From Flavobacteriales bacterium UBA2306 (lineage in GTDB: Bacteria; Bacteroidota; Bacteroidia; Flavobacteriales; Weeksellaceae), in the NCBI GenBank assembly GCA_002345565.1, contig DDVS01000002.1:541605-605604 (forward strand): a stretch of 64,000 bases of DNA. The letters run 5' to 3'. Position numbers and translations under genes: made by a program. Shown here piece by piece: positions 53,388-62,049 of the stretch (positions are counted from its first letter, which is position 1; each line of letters starts with the position of its first letter). The notes beneath the pieces were generated by a model. That model saw only the letters and a program-made list of their open reading frames with translations, had not been told where the DNA came from and did not search any database.

Positions 53388-54365
53388 TTACAGTTTTCTG
53401 CTAATCACGTAATCCAGCATCAGTTTCAGTGATTCCTTAGCTTCGTTATCAGGAAATTCAGCAAGAATGTTCAATGCTTTTTGCTGGTAATCTTTCATTG
53501 TCTGGATGGCATAATCCATTCCTCCTGAAGATTTCACGAATTCTACCAATTCACGGACTTTTTTGGAATCGTTGTTATAACGCTTTATCGTTGCGAAATA
53601 TTTTTTGTAATTCTCAGGACTTGCATTCTTCAAAGTATAAATCAAAGGCAAAGTCATCTTCTGTTCCTTGATATCGATTCCAACAGGTTTTCCGATGATA
53701 TTGCTTGTCTGATAATCAAAAAGGTCATCTTTTATTTGGAAAGCCATTCCCGTATAAGTCCCAAATTCCTGCATTTTTTTCGCAGTCGCTTCGTCTACAC
53801 CGTTAGATAGAACACCAACTTCACAACACGCCGCAATCAGAGTTGCTGTTTTTTGACGGATAATTTCGTAATAAACATCCTCAGTAATATCCAGTTTTCT
53901 GGCTTTTTCCAATTGAAGCAATTCACCTTCAGACATTTCTCTGATGGTTCTGGAAATTACAGCTAACAAATCAAAATCCTTGTTGTCTGTAGAAAGAAGC
54001 ACCGATTTCGAAAGCAGATAATCGCCCACCAAAACCGCAATTTTATTCTTCCAAAGTGCATTGATGGAAAAGAAATTCCTGCGTTTAAAACTTTCATCCA
54101 CAACATCGTCGTGAACCAAAGTCGCTGTATGAATCAATTCAATCATACTTGCGCCACGGAACGTTTTTTCGTTCACATTTCCGACCAGTTTTGCGCACAG
54201 AAAAACAAACATCGGGCGCATTTGTTTCCCTTTTGTCGTGACAATAAAACGCGTAACCTTATCCAACAGCGCAACATTACTTTTCATCGATTCATAAAAC
54301 TTTTGTTCAAAAAGTTTCATTTCGTCAGAAATCGGAGCTTTGATTAGTTCTACTGTATTGGCCAC
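53388..54365 (-). CDS. Polyprenyl diphosphate synthase (trans-isoprenyl family)
   Basis: The 325-residue enzyme lengthens isoprenoid chains for quinones (octaprenyl/heptaprenyl type). It has the first Asp-rich motif LVHDDVVDE and the second QIKDDLFDY, together with GKQMRPMFVFL and LVGDYLLSKS. The first motif reads DDxxD with Val-Val-Asp, standard for IspB-like enzymes. Chain length cannot be read reliably. It forms a single-gene unit closed by the hairpin downstream. Confidence 0.9.
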   Translation of the reverse strand: MANTVELIKAPISDEMKLFEQKFYESMKSNVALLDKVTRFIVTTKGKQMRPMFVFLCAKLVGNVNEKTFRGASMIELIHTATLVHDDVVDESFKRRNFFSINALWKNKIAVLVGDYLLSKSVLLSTDNKDFDLLAVISRTIREMSEGELLQLEKARKLDITEDVYYEIIRQKTATLIAACCEVGVLSNGVDEATAKKMQEFGTYTGMAFQIKDDLFDYQTSNIIGKPVGIDIKEQKMTLPLIYTLKNASPENYKKYFATIKRYNNDSKKVRELVEFVKSSGGMDYAIQTMKDYQQKALNILAEFPDNEAKESLKLMLDYVISRKL

Positions 54366-54426
54366 TGTTCGCGTTTAAAAATTATATTTTTGGAGCAAGA
54401 CGATTGGGTTTCTATTCACTTTTTCA

Positions 54427-54484
54427 ACCCGCTTTCCGTTGCAATCTTTTTTTACAAAAAAGGATTTCCACTACCATCGGGGCT
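54427..54484. repeat. REP-like palindromic spacer
   Basis: The 257-bp spacer contains a central hairpin (AATCTTTTTTT and AAAAAAGGATT) flanked by CCCGCTTTCC and CATCGGGG that can extend the pairing. A 72-residue frame over this stretch was rejected. The pattern looks like a dispersed intergenic palindrome. Confidence 0.4.
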
Positions 54485-54622
54485 ATGTTGAGGATTTGTC
54501 TTTCGTCTCACCGGAAAAACTGTTGTAAAAATATCAAGAATTCTGAAATATCAAAGCATCAGATACAGCTTAATATTCAAATGATGATATCTTACATCCA
54601 ATCTATTATTCTACAAATATAA

Positions 54623-55501
54623 TTATTCTAAATCTTCAAAAGGAATAAAATAAAGACTTTGAGGTACTTTTTTGATTTTAATACTGAATCGTTCTCCCGA
54701 AATATAGATTCCTTTCTCAGTCGCAGTAATTCCTTCGATTTGTCCAACATTGTAAGCTCTTCCAAGAGAATATTTTTTTAGAGGCTTATTAAATAAAAGA
54801 TTTCCAGCATCATCTTTCTCGAAAATCATTAGATAAACCGATGCATTTTTGGTGTAACCAACAACATATAATTTGTTTTCAAAAACCGAAGCATCAGTTA
54901 CAACAAAACCTGTGTTAAAACTTTCTAGTTTTTGTGCAGGCTGGTTTTCTTTCCGATTTTTATCAATGACATAATGCGAAACCGTATTTGTAATCCATTC
55001 TTTTGTAAATAGATGGATATTTCTGTCCAAGAAAATCATCGCTTCTGCATCGAAATTGTTATTGATGTTTTTCGGAGTAAAATCAGTTTGCTCAGGATAA
55101 AAAAAGGGAATGGTTTTAATCGAATCAACAATCAAAGAATCATTTCTGAAAGGAATTTGATAAACTTTCAAATCTTTCCTCGTTCCTAAATTATTTCCAA
55201 ATTCTCCCAAATAAAAATTCTCGCCATCATTCGTCATTGCTTCCCAATCAATATTTTTGAGTCCAGTTTGGAAAGTTTTTTTGATATCAAAACTTCCTGG
55301 TGTTATTTCAAAAATTTCGCTGGTGTTTCCGCTGTCGTTAAAGGAAAAGAGTCTTCCGTCGAGATTTGTCAGACCAGAAGATTCTTGTAAAGAATCACTT
55401 AAAATAGCAATCTTATATTTCTTGAGATTTAATGATTGAGTTTTCTGAGCAGAAATCTGAAAACTTAAGAAAACAAATAAGATGTAAAAAATCCTTTTCA
55501 T
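54623..55501 (-). CDS. Exported hypothetical protein, probable beta-propeller
   Basis: The 292-residue protein has a signal peptide (MKRIFYILFVFLSFQISAQ). A repeat-rich beta structure follows: SSGLTNLDGRLFSFNDSGN, NIDWEAMTNDGENFYLGEFGNN and NFDAEAMIFLDRNIHLFTKE. The ESSG and D-E-A-M type segments recall SdiA-regulated and phytase-like propellers. It probably acts in the periplasm or at the surface. The function is unknown; resemblance to phytase-like propellers is moderate. Confidence 0.6.
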   Translation of the reverse strand: MKRIFYILFVFLSFQISAQKTQSLNLKKYKIAILSDSLQESSGLTNLDGRLFSFNDSGNTSEIFEITPGSFDIKKTFQTGLKNIDWEAMTNDGENFYLGEFGNNLGTRKDLKVYQIPFRNDSLIVDSIKTIPFFYPEQTDFTPKNINNNFDAEAMIFLDRNIHLFTKEWITNTVSHYVIDKNRKENQPAQKLESFNTGFVVTDASVFENKLYVVGYTKNASVYLMIFEKDDAGNLLFNKPLKKYSLGRAYNVGQIEGITATEKGIYISGERFSIKIKKVPQSLYFIPFEDLE

Positions 55502-55575
55502 ATTTCGTAAAAATAAGAATTGATTTCTTGAATGTAAAATTTAATGAATTAAAGTATTGTTAAAAAAATTCAAAT

Positions 55576-55854
55576 TTATTTGTTACCATAATGTCCCAAT
55601 GCAGAAATAACTTCGACGAAGATCTCATCTTCAAATACTTCATAGACTAAACGATGCTTCTGGTCAATTCTTCTAGACCATTTACCCATATTTTCATATT
55701 TCAAAGCTTCCGGTTTGCCTGTGCCTTCAAATGGGTGAATTTTCAACTCATCAATTAAGTTTTCAATTTTCTTAAGAAGAATTTTTTGTCCAGATTTTTT
55801 TATGATTTTAATGTGTTCCTGAGCAAGAGGAGAAATTATAATGAAATAATTCAT
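55576..55854 (-). CDS. YoeB/Txe-family toxin
   Basis: The 92-residue toxin is a ribosome-dependent mRNA interferase of the RelE superfamily. Typical YoeB features are HPFEGTGKPEALKY, KWSRRIDQKHRLVYEV and a C-terminal His-Tyr (ALGHYGNK). Its ATG overlaps the antitoxin stop by one base (TAATG), so the pair is translationally coupled. Confidence 0.88.
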   Translation of the reverse strand: MNYFIIISPLAQEHIKIIKKSGQKILLKKIENLIDELKIHPFEGTGKPEALKYENMGKWSRRIDQKHRLVYEVFEDEIFVEVISALGHYGNK

Positions 55855-56090
55855 TATCCAAAAAGTTCTTTTTGAAGTTCTTCTGTAAGAACAATTCCTT
55901 TTCCTTCGCTAAACTGTTGCTCACCAATTTTAATTAATTCCAAATTTTTTGGATTTTCAAACCATTTGTCACCACTTGGACTTGGGTTTTTAAATTCGTC
56001 TTCTGAGAATTCAAAATCCAATGCAGAAAGAACTTTCTTCAATGTTGAAAGTTGTTTTTTGTTGGCATATTTTACTTTGATTGTTCCCAT
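55854..56090 (-). CDS. Antitoxin of YoeB-type toxin
   Basis: The 78-residue protein (ATG at 56090; a TTG 21 bp upstream is less likely) precedes the YoeB toxin with a 1-bp overlap. It has a lysine-rich helical N terminus (TIKVKYANKKQLSTLKKVLSAL in pieces), an acidic middle (EFSEDEFKNP) and a C-terminal toxin-binding-like tail (GKGIVLTEELQKELFG). It is not a standard YefM by eye; antitoxin function rests on the pairing. Confidence 0.7.
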   Translation of the reverse strand: MGTIKVKYANKKQLSTLKKVLSALDFEFSEDEFKNPSPSGDKWFENPKNLELIKIGEQQFSEGKGIVLTEELQKELFG

Positions 56091-56142
56091 TTTGATTTGA
56101 ATTACATTCAAAAATACAAAAATTTAAGATAGTTTTTTGAAA

Positions 56143-56574
56143 TTATTTTATTTTTAAATAACCAATTGGATGAATTTTAGAAAAATAATATTTTGTATAA
56201 AATAACCATATTTTCGAATTTTGATCTTTTTTAAGGATTAAAGAATCGTTACCTGCTGACACTTTTATGAAAAATTTGTTATCATTAAAATATTTTTTTT
56301 GACTAGAATATTGTATTCCAATTATATCTTTAGCATTCAAAATCTGATTTTTTTCTAAAACTAAAATTCCTGATTTTATATCTTTAATTACCTCGTATCT
56401 TATAGATTGAGAAATTTTATAATCTAAAATGAACATCCCAGAAAATGATATGAAGGCTAACGCTAAACCCTTGAAACTACTACTTTTTTTGAATGCTTCG
56501 TAAATAATAAGCAGTAAAGAAATAACGCCAATTAAAACACTTAAATAGTATAATATAGTTAAAAATAAAATCAT
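56143..56574 (-). CDS. Hypothetical membrane protein coupled to rlmN
   Basis: The 143-residue protein has two N-terminal membrane helices (LTILYYLSVLIGVISLLLII and GLALAFISFSGMFIL) and a polar C-terminal part with KNQILNAKDIIGIQYSS. No family is recognised. Its start codon overlaps the rlmN stop by one base (TAATG), so it is translationally coupled. AT content is higher than that of rlmN. Confidence 0.55.
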   Translation of the reverse strand: MILFLTILYYLSVLIGVISLLLIIYEAFKKSSSFKGLALAFISFSGMFILDYKISQSIRYEVIKDIKSGILVLEKNQILNAKDIIGIQYSSQKKYFNDNKFFIKVSAGNDSLILKKDQNSKIWLFYTKYYFSKIHPIGYLKIK

Positions 56575-57608
56575 TACTCCGCTGCTTTATTCGCTAATTG
56601 TCCACACGCCGCGTCGATGTCGCCACCACGACTTTTTCTAACAACGATTGTGATTCCGGCTTTTTCCAATTCTCTCACATATTTTTGTTCAGCTTCAATA
56701 CTTCTGTGGTCGAATTTTCCTTCACCAATCGGATTGTATTGGATTAGATTCACTTTGCTTGGAACTTGTCGGCAATATTTGATTAAAGCTTTGATGTCTT
56801 CGTCTCCGTCGTTGATTCCTTTCCAAACACAATATTCAAAAGTAATTGGAGAACCTGTTTTTTGATACCAATATTGTAGAGAATCCATAATATCGGTCAA
56901 TGGAAATTTCTCAGAAAAAGGCATTATTTCGTTTCGTTTATGCTCAATTGCAGAGTGAAGAGAAAGCGCCAATTTTACTTTCAGTTCTTCATCAGCAAGC
57001 ATTTTTATCATCTTCGGAATTCCCGATGTTGAAACGGTAATTCTTCTTGGCGACATTCCCAAACCGTCTGGTTTTGTGATTTTATGAATGGCTTCTACAA
57101 CGTTTTTGTAATTCATCATCGGTTCACCCATTCCCATAAACACGATGTTTGTGAGTGGTCTGTCAAAATATAATTTACTTTGACGATCAATCAGCGCCAC
57201 TTGGTCCACGATTTCTGCAACTTCCAAGTTTCGCATTCTTTTGAGTTTGGCAGTTGCACAGAATTCACAGTTCAGAGAACATCCAACTTGTGAAGAAACG
57301 CAGGCTGTACTTCTGGATTCAGTCGGAATCAGAACAGATTCTACCATCAGTCCGTCGTGAAGTTTTACGCCGTTTTTTATCGTTCCGTCAGAAGATTTTT
57401 GTAATAGGTCAACAGCAATCGGGTTGATGAAAAAATCACGTGAAAGATTATCACGGAGATTTTTAGAAAGATTTGTCATCTCATCAAAAGAATGCAGATT
57501 CTTGCTCCAAAGCCAATCATAAACCTGCTTGGCACGAAACGGCTTATCACCAATTGTGCTGAAGTAATCTTTGAGCTGGTCGAGGGAAAGTGTGCGGATA
57601 TCTTTCAA
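56574..57608 (-). CDS. rlmN: 23S rRNA (adenine-2503-C2)/tRNA methyltransferase RlmN
   Basis: The 344-residue radical-SAM enzyme methylates A2503 of 23S rRNA and A37 of some tRNAs. The cluster motif is CSLNCEFCATAKLKRMRNL (CxxxCxxC), and IVFMGMGEPMMNY, RRITVSTSGIPKMI and the terminal GGDIDAACGQL with the second catalytic Cys are present. Length and motifs are standard. The start is ATG at 57608. Confidence 0.95.
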   Translation of the reverse strand: MKDIRTLSLDQLKDYFSTIGDKPFRAKQVYDWLWSKNLHSFDEMTNLSKNLRDNLSRDFFINPIAVDLLQKSSDGTIKNGVKLHDGLMVESVLIPTESRSTACVSSQVGCSLNCEFCATAKLKRMRNLEVAEIVDQVALIDRQSKLYFDRPLTNIVFMGMGEPMMNYKNVVEAIHKITKPDGLGMSPRRITVSTSGIPKMIKMLADEELKVKLALSLHSAIEHKRNEIMPFSEKFPLTDIMDSLQYWYQKTGSPITFEYCVWKGINDGDEDIKALIKYCRQVPSKVNLIQYNPIGEGKFDHRSIEAEQKYVRELEKAGITIVVRKSRGGDIDAACGQLANKAAE

Positions 57609-57859
57609 TGTCTTCTGAAAATTTTTGCAAAGATACGCTTAATAGAGCAAATTTAAAATCTTCGAATATAATAATAGATTAAAGTTATAATTGCTAAATC
57701 TTAAAAAATATTAAAATGGTTTATTTTGTAAGTTTAACATTGATAATTTGTTACATTTTAATAGTCTTAATTTCTATTATTGTATTAAGGTATTATGAAT
57801 TTTCATTCGTCTTTTTTAATAATTCGATATTACTTACATTTGCATTGATTTTTACCCTT

Positions 57860-60193
57860 ATGGAATTCCAAGCCTTTTACGAAAGCCCGTTTGTACTTAA
57901 ATTTTCTTTTGAAAAACTCATTCGAAAAATGGAAGCAGAAGCTTCTGAGAGCTCGGAGTATGCACTTTCGCATCAAAGGATTTTGGATAAAACGAAAGAA
58001 TTTCCCGAACTTTTAAACGGCATCAGCAATCTTGATTTTTTCAAAGATAATGAAACGCTGATGAAGGAACTTTTACGTGACCTTTTTCCGCCAATGCTGA
58101 CTGGAAACGAAATCAAAGCGATTGGTTTTCCTTTTTATAATTTCTTTTTCAATCCGTCGAAACGTTTTCAAAGCATTCTGAAAAATGCAGGAGAAAACTT
58201 TGATTTGTTTATTAAAGGTCTAGATCCGCATCGTTTCTATGTGATGAGTTGTTGCCTTATTCTGAGGGATTTTTATAAGGTTCCGCTTAATATGTCGATG
58301 CCTTTTATTTTTGATATTCCTAATGAAGAAGGGATTGTCAACCATTATCGTTTCTTAAATAATGTCGATTTTGTTGACATTAATCCTTTGGAAGAGTATA
58401 AAAATTTGACCGAAGAAGAAATAGGAGAGTTGCTAGATAATTTTGATGATTATGAACTTTGGAAAGAAAAATTTCCGCCTAAAAGCTGGGAACTAAAAGG
58501 TTTTGCAGTGATTAATTTCTTTGATGCAACTACAGAAATCGCAGTTTCGAATCTAAAAAGTAAACTTATCAATCTTGAAGATGATAAGAATCTGAAATCG
58601 GAAATGAACAAGATTTTCCGTTCTATTTTTCAGGTTCCTGATTTGGAATTAGGCTTTACAGCGATTGATTTTGAAGAAAACAAATTTGTAAGAAACCCAA
58701 TCAATGGTGTGATAGATAGTATTATTCTGTCAGGTGGAATTCCGCAGGATTGTAAGAATGAATTGCTTTGCGAAAAGAACTTTAATACACTTGTTGAAAC
58801 GAGAAAATTCTTCAGTATTTCTGATGTTGAACGAACTTATCAAGAATTTCCGGATAGTACATTTGCAAAACAATTTTACCAATCTGGAATCAAAAGTGCG
58901 ATTTTTGCGCCAATCATCAAAGACAAAAAACTTCTCGGAATTATCGAGCTTGTCTCCAGAAAAAAAATGCTGAACAGCATTGTTGCTAATAAAATGGAGA
59001 TCGTAATGCCACATTTGGAAGATACGATGGACAGGCTTTATGACGGTATCGAAACGAGAATTCAAGCGATTATTCAAAGAGAATATACATCGATACATCC
59101 GAGTGTTTATTGGAAATTCCGTCAGGAAGCGGAACGTCACATTGGTTTTTATAGAGAAGATTTTGATTTACCTTATAGAAATATCTGTTTCCAAAATCTG
59201 ACTCCACTTTTTGGTCAGACTGATATTAGAAACTCTTCGGTTTCCAGAAATCTGGCGATTAAAAAAGATATGGAAATCAATCTGATGATGATTTCTGATG
59301 TTTTCAAAAAATTGAGTTCTGATAATGATTTGGAAGCAATCAATCAAAAATTAATTCAGTATCAAAAACTTCTGAATAACGATTTGAAAGCTGATACGGA
59401 AAGTCAAGTTCAGAATTTTATTTTGTTCGAAGTTCATCCTTTGCTGGAATCGATTAAACTTCAGAATACGAATTATAATCAAATCATTACAGATTATCAC
59501 AAACAACTGGATTCTAAAACTGAATTAGTTTACAATTTCCGTAAAAAATTTGATGATAGTTTGTCTTCCATCAACAAAAGTTTGGCTGATATTCTGGACA
59601 AAAGACAGGAAGAGCAACAACATAGATTTCCGTTTTATTACGAGCGTTTCAAAACCGATGGAGTAGAACATAATATGTATATCGGCTCATCCATTGAACC
59701 TGATTTGACTTACGACCCGATTTTCCTGAAAAACCTTCGTTTATGGCAATTGCGCGTGCTTTGCGAAACAGAAATTGAATATGCAAAACACAAAGACCGA
59801 TTAGCTTATCCTTTGGATGTTGCGTCTCTGATTTTGGTTTACAGTACGCCAATCAGTATTCGTTTCAGAATGGATGAAAAGCGTTTTGATGTGGACGGAA
59901 GTTACAATGCGCGTTACGAAATGATTAAAAAACGTATCGACAAATCTTTGGTTAAAAACTCGGATGAACGCATCACACAATCCGGAAAAATCAGCATTAT
60001 CTATTCTCAGGAAAGAGAACGTGAGGATTATCTGAAATTGATAAGAATCCTTCAAGACCAAAACATTCTGGAAGCTAATATTGAAGAATTGGATGTTGAA
60101 GATTTACAAGGAATCAACGGATTAAGAGCGTTGCGTGTTGCTGTGAATTACGACGCTGAGAAGGTGGAGTATGACTTTGTGGAAGGGATTTAA
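57860..60193 (+). CDS. Large GAF-domain-like cytoplasmic protein, Bacteroidota-specific
   Basis: From the ATG at 57860 the protein has about 777 residues. It shows a GAF-like segment (FSISDVERTYQEFPDSTFAKQF, SAIFAPIIKDKKLLGIIELV) and a coiled region near 560-660 (KQLDSKTELVYNFRKKFDDS). The C-terminal half has STPISIRFRMDEKRFDVDGSY. No enzymatic or HTH motif is seen. An in-frame ATG at 57716 would add a 48-residue hydrophobic stretch; it is rejected because that DNA is spacer-like and contains TACATTTG, an exact -7 box, at 57835-57842. Function unknown; a sensing role is inferred from the GAF-like part. Confidence 0.6.
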   Translation: MEFQAFYESPFVLKFSFEKLIRKMEAEASESSEYALSHQRILDKTKEFPELLNGISNLDFFKDNETLMKELLRDLFPPMLTGNEIKAIGFPFYNFFFNPSKRFQSILKNAGENFDLFIKGLDPHRFYVMSCCLILRDFYKVPLNMSMPFIFDIPNEEGIVNHYRFLNNVDFVDINPLEEYKNLTEEEIGELLDNFDDYELWKEKFPPKSWELKGFAVINFFDATTEIAVSNLKSKLINLEDDKNLKSEMNKIFRSIFQVPDLELGFTAIDFEENKFVRNPINGVIDSIILSGGIPQDCKNELLCEKNFNTLVETRKFFSISDVERTYQEFPDSTFAKQFYQSGIKSAIFAPIIKDKKLLGIIELVSRKKMLNSIVANKMEIVMPHLEDTMDRLYDGIETRIQAIIQREYTSIHPSVYWKFRQEAERHIGFYREDFDLPYRNICFQNLTPLFGQTDIRNSSVSRNLAIKKDMEINLMMISDVFKKLSSDNDLEAINQKLIQYQKLLNNDLKADTESQVQNFILFEVHPLLESIKLQNTNYNQIITDYHKQLDSKTELVYNFRKKFDDSLSSINKSLADILDKRQEEQQHRFPFYYERFKTDGVEHNMYIGSSIEPDLTYDPIFLKNLRLWQLRVLCETEIEYAKHKDRLAYPLDVASLILVYSTPISIRFRMDEKRFDVDGSYNARYEMIKKRIDKSLVKNSDERITQSGKISIIYSQEREREDYLKLIRILQDQNILEANIEELDVEDLQGINGLRALRVAVNYDAEKVEYDFVEGI

Positions 60194-60195
60194 AA

Positions 60196-60825
60196 TTAAA
60201 TTTTAATATCTCCTGCAACTTTATAAATAATTTCTTTCTCCTCATCAATGAATTTTTTCACAAAATCATCGTAGTCTATTTCTTTTCTTGCTTGTATTAT
60301 TTCTGGAAAATTGTCTATTAAAACTTCATTGTAAAATTTAGCATTTTTCAATCTTGTTTCAGCCCAGAATTTATGAGTTTCTACTTGCGCTTTTGTAATT
60401 ATTTCTGAAGGTTTTTTAAACTCAGTTTTTATTATTGAAGTATATAAGCTGTAATTTTTAAAGTTATCTACAAGTTCTAAGTTTGTAGAATGATGATAAA
60501 ATGCTTCAAGCAAAGTTTTTTTGTCCTTGTCATTTAAATATTTGTAGAGCATCATATCATAACTAATAGAGTAATCTGTTTTAATCTTATGTTTACTAAG
60601 TTCTTTTAATAATTTGCCTAGTTTGCTGTTATCATTTTCAATAATATAACTTGTAATTAGAGCACATTTTCCAATTTCTTCAATTGCCAATTGAAATAAT
60701 GTAAATGACCTTGCAAACCTATTATTTTCTAGAAGGATGTTTGCATCTTCAATTAATTCACTTGCATTCTCTTCACTTTTTTTGATTCCTGTAATCAATT
60801 GTTTGTAATCAATTTTATTTTTCAT
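60196..60825 (-). CDS. AbiV-family abortive-infection-like protein
   Basis: The 209-residue helical protein contains ANILLENNRFARSFTLFQLAIEEIGKCALI (in pieces: NRFARSFTLFQLAIEEIGK), the hallmark of AbiV, a lactococcal phage abortive-infection protein family related to HEPN-like helical bundles. The rest is Lys/Glu-rich helices (YYLNDKDKKTLLEAFYHHS-like). No signal or membrane segment is seen. It converges with the GAF-like gene 2 bp away and follows the HD/Pycsar-effector gene by 21 bp on the same strand. Defence function is inferred from family and neighbour only. Confidence 0.65.
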   Translation of the reverse strand: MKNKIDYKQLITGIKKSEENASELIEDANILLENNRFARSFTLFQLAIEEIGKCALITSYIIENDNSKLGKLLKELSKHKIKTDYSISYDMMLYKYLNDKDKKTLLEAFYHHSTNLELVDNFKNYSLYTSIIKTEFKKPSEIITKAQVETHKFWAETRLKNAKFYNEVLIDNFPEIIQARKEIDYDDFVKKFIDEEKEIIYKVAGDIKI

Positions 60826-60846
60826 TGGTTTTGATTACTTAAAATA

Positions 60847-62049
60847 TTAAACCGTCACATTCCTAAAAGCTACCACAAAAGCCACCACAGAAACAATAAT
60901 TCCAATAGTGAAAACTGTGTAAGTTAGCCTTAATAAAGTATATTTTCTGTTCAGAACCACACCAAGATAGTAGAGGTCTTTTATCATCGTGTCGTACAGA
61001 TATTGTCGGTCGTTCATCATTTCTTTCATTGCCCAGAGATATTCTTCCATTGGCATTTTGTAGAAATTTCCGAAGAACAGGAGATTCACTTGTTTGTCTT
61101 CGATTTCCTTTCTGGTAAACGTTCCGCTGGAAACTTTTGGTCTAGTTGACATTATCGCTAAAATGATACAAGCAACACTCGAAATGATCATCAAGAATGT
61201 CGGAACAATCAAGTGCGAGTTACTCGGTGCATCCAGTTTTGGAATCAATGTCGATAAAGCTACTGAAATGATAATTGCGTTTACAGAAAGTAAAATATTC
61301 GCTTTGCTGTCGGCGATTTGACTTAGTTTTGTGTGATTATTCAGTGTCACACGGAACATCGTTTCTATTCCGCGTTCTGGAGATTCCAGCTTTTCCAATT
61401 TCTTCTTATTCAGTAACGCTTTGTCACTGTTTTCGGAAGCTTTTTTCTTTTTTTCTTCTTTTAGATTTTGAATATTGGAGAGAATCTTATCCACATTTTT
61501 CTCCTTGATGGGTTGCCAGTTTTCTTTGGCATATTTGGTATAAAACTGATGTTTCGAAAAGAAAACAATATTAAGTTCAGACCATTGTTGTTTACTTAAT
61601 TTCTGATGATGAACTTCCTTAATTTCCTGTCTCAGATTCTCGCAAATTCTGAAATAATCATCCGAAGCCAAATGATACAAATCCGCATCTTTTATCACTT
61701 CTTCCAAATGATTTTTAGGTTTGTAAAACTTGTCCGTTGCCAAAATCAATTCTCCTATTTTTGCAATTCTTTCTTCAGAAAACTGATGTTGCTTTAAAAA
61801 ATCAGAAGCAATTTTTCGACTTTCTTCCTCGTGATTATCAGCGTTATCTACATAACCCAAATCGTGAAACCAGCCTGCTAAAAGCAGATTTTCGGTGTCT
61901 TTAGGACTGATGTTTTCTTCTTTTGCAAGAATTTTTATTTTATCCACAACCTGAATTGTGTGGTCAAGATTATGATAAGTATAGGCAGAAGATAATTTAT
62001 CTTTGAGCAAATTTTTCGCATAATCTTCCGAGATTTTCAAAATATCCAT
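60847..62049 (-). CDS. HD-domain phosphohydrolase fused to Pycsar-effector-like transmembrane domain
   Basis: The 400-residue protein has an N-terminal HD domain (about 1-150; metal ligands H30, H62-D63 in GWFHDLGY and D121 in VIKDADLYHLA). A charged linker rich in Lys (KEEKKKKASENSD) follows. The C-terminal domain carries helices at about 249-268 (ILLSVNAIIISVALSTLI), 280-300 (TFLMIISSVACIILAIM) and 376-396 (YTVFTIGIIVSVVAFVVAF), with the conserved segment LSQIADSKANILLSVNA of DUF5706/PycTM Pycsar effectors. No nucleotide cyclase lies beside it. The HD domain could degrade a nucleotide signal that the membrane effector senses; this is inference. Confidence 0.75.
   Translation of the reverse strand: MDILKISEDYAKNLLKDKLSSAYTYHNLDHTIQVVDKIKILAKEENISPKDTENLLLAGWFHDLGYVDNADNHEEESRKIASDFLKQHQFSEERIAKIGELILATDKFYKPKNHLEEVIKDADLYHLASDDYFRICENLRQEIKEVHHQKLSKQQWSELNIVFFSKHQFYTKYAKENWQPIKEKNVDKILSNIQNLKEEKKKKASENSDKALLNKKKLEKLESPERGIETMFRVTLNNHTKLSQIADSKANILLSVNAIIISVALSTLIPKLDAPSNSHLIVPTFLMIISSVACIILAIMSTRPKVSSGTFTRKEIEDKQVNLLFFGNFYKMPMEEYLWAMKEMMNDRQYLYDTMIKDLYYLGVVLNRKYTLLRLTYTVFTIGIIVSVVAFVVAFRNVTV

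Noticed and set aside
54404..54622. 72-codon open frame between the polyprenyl synthase and the exported propeller gene
   Set aside because: Cys-rich, atypical composition, no recognisable start context, and it covers a REP-like palindrome.
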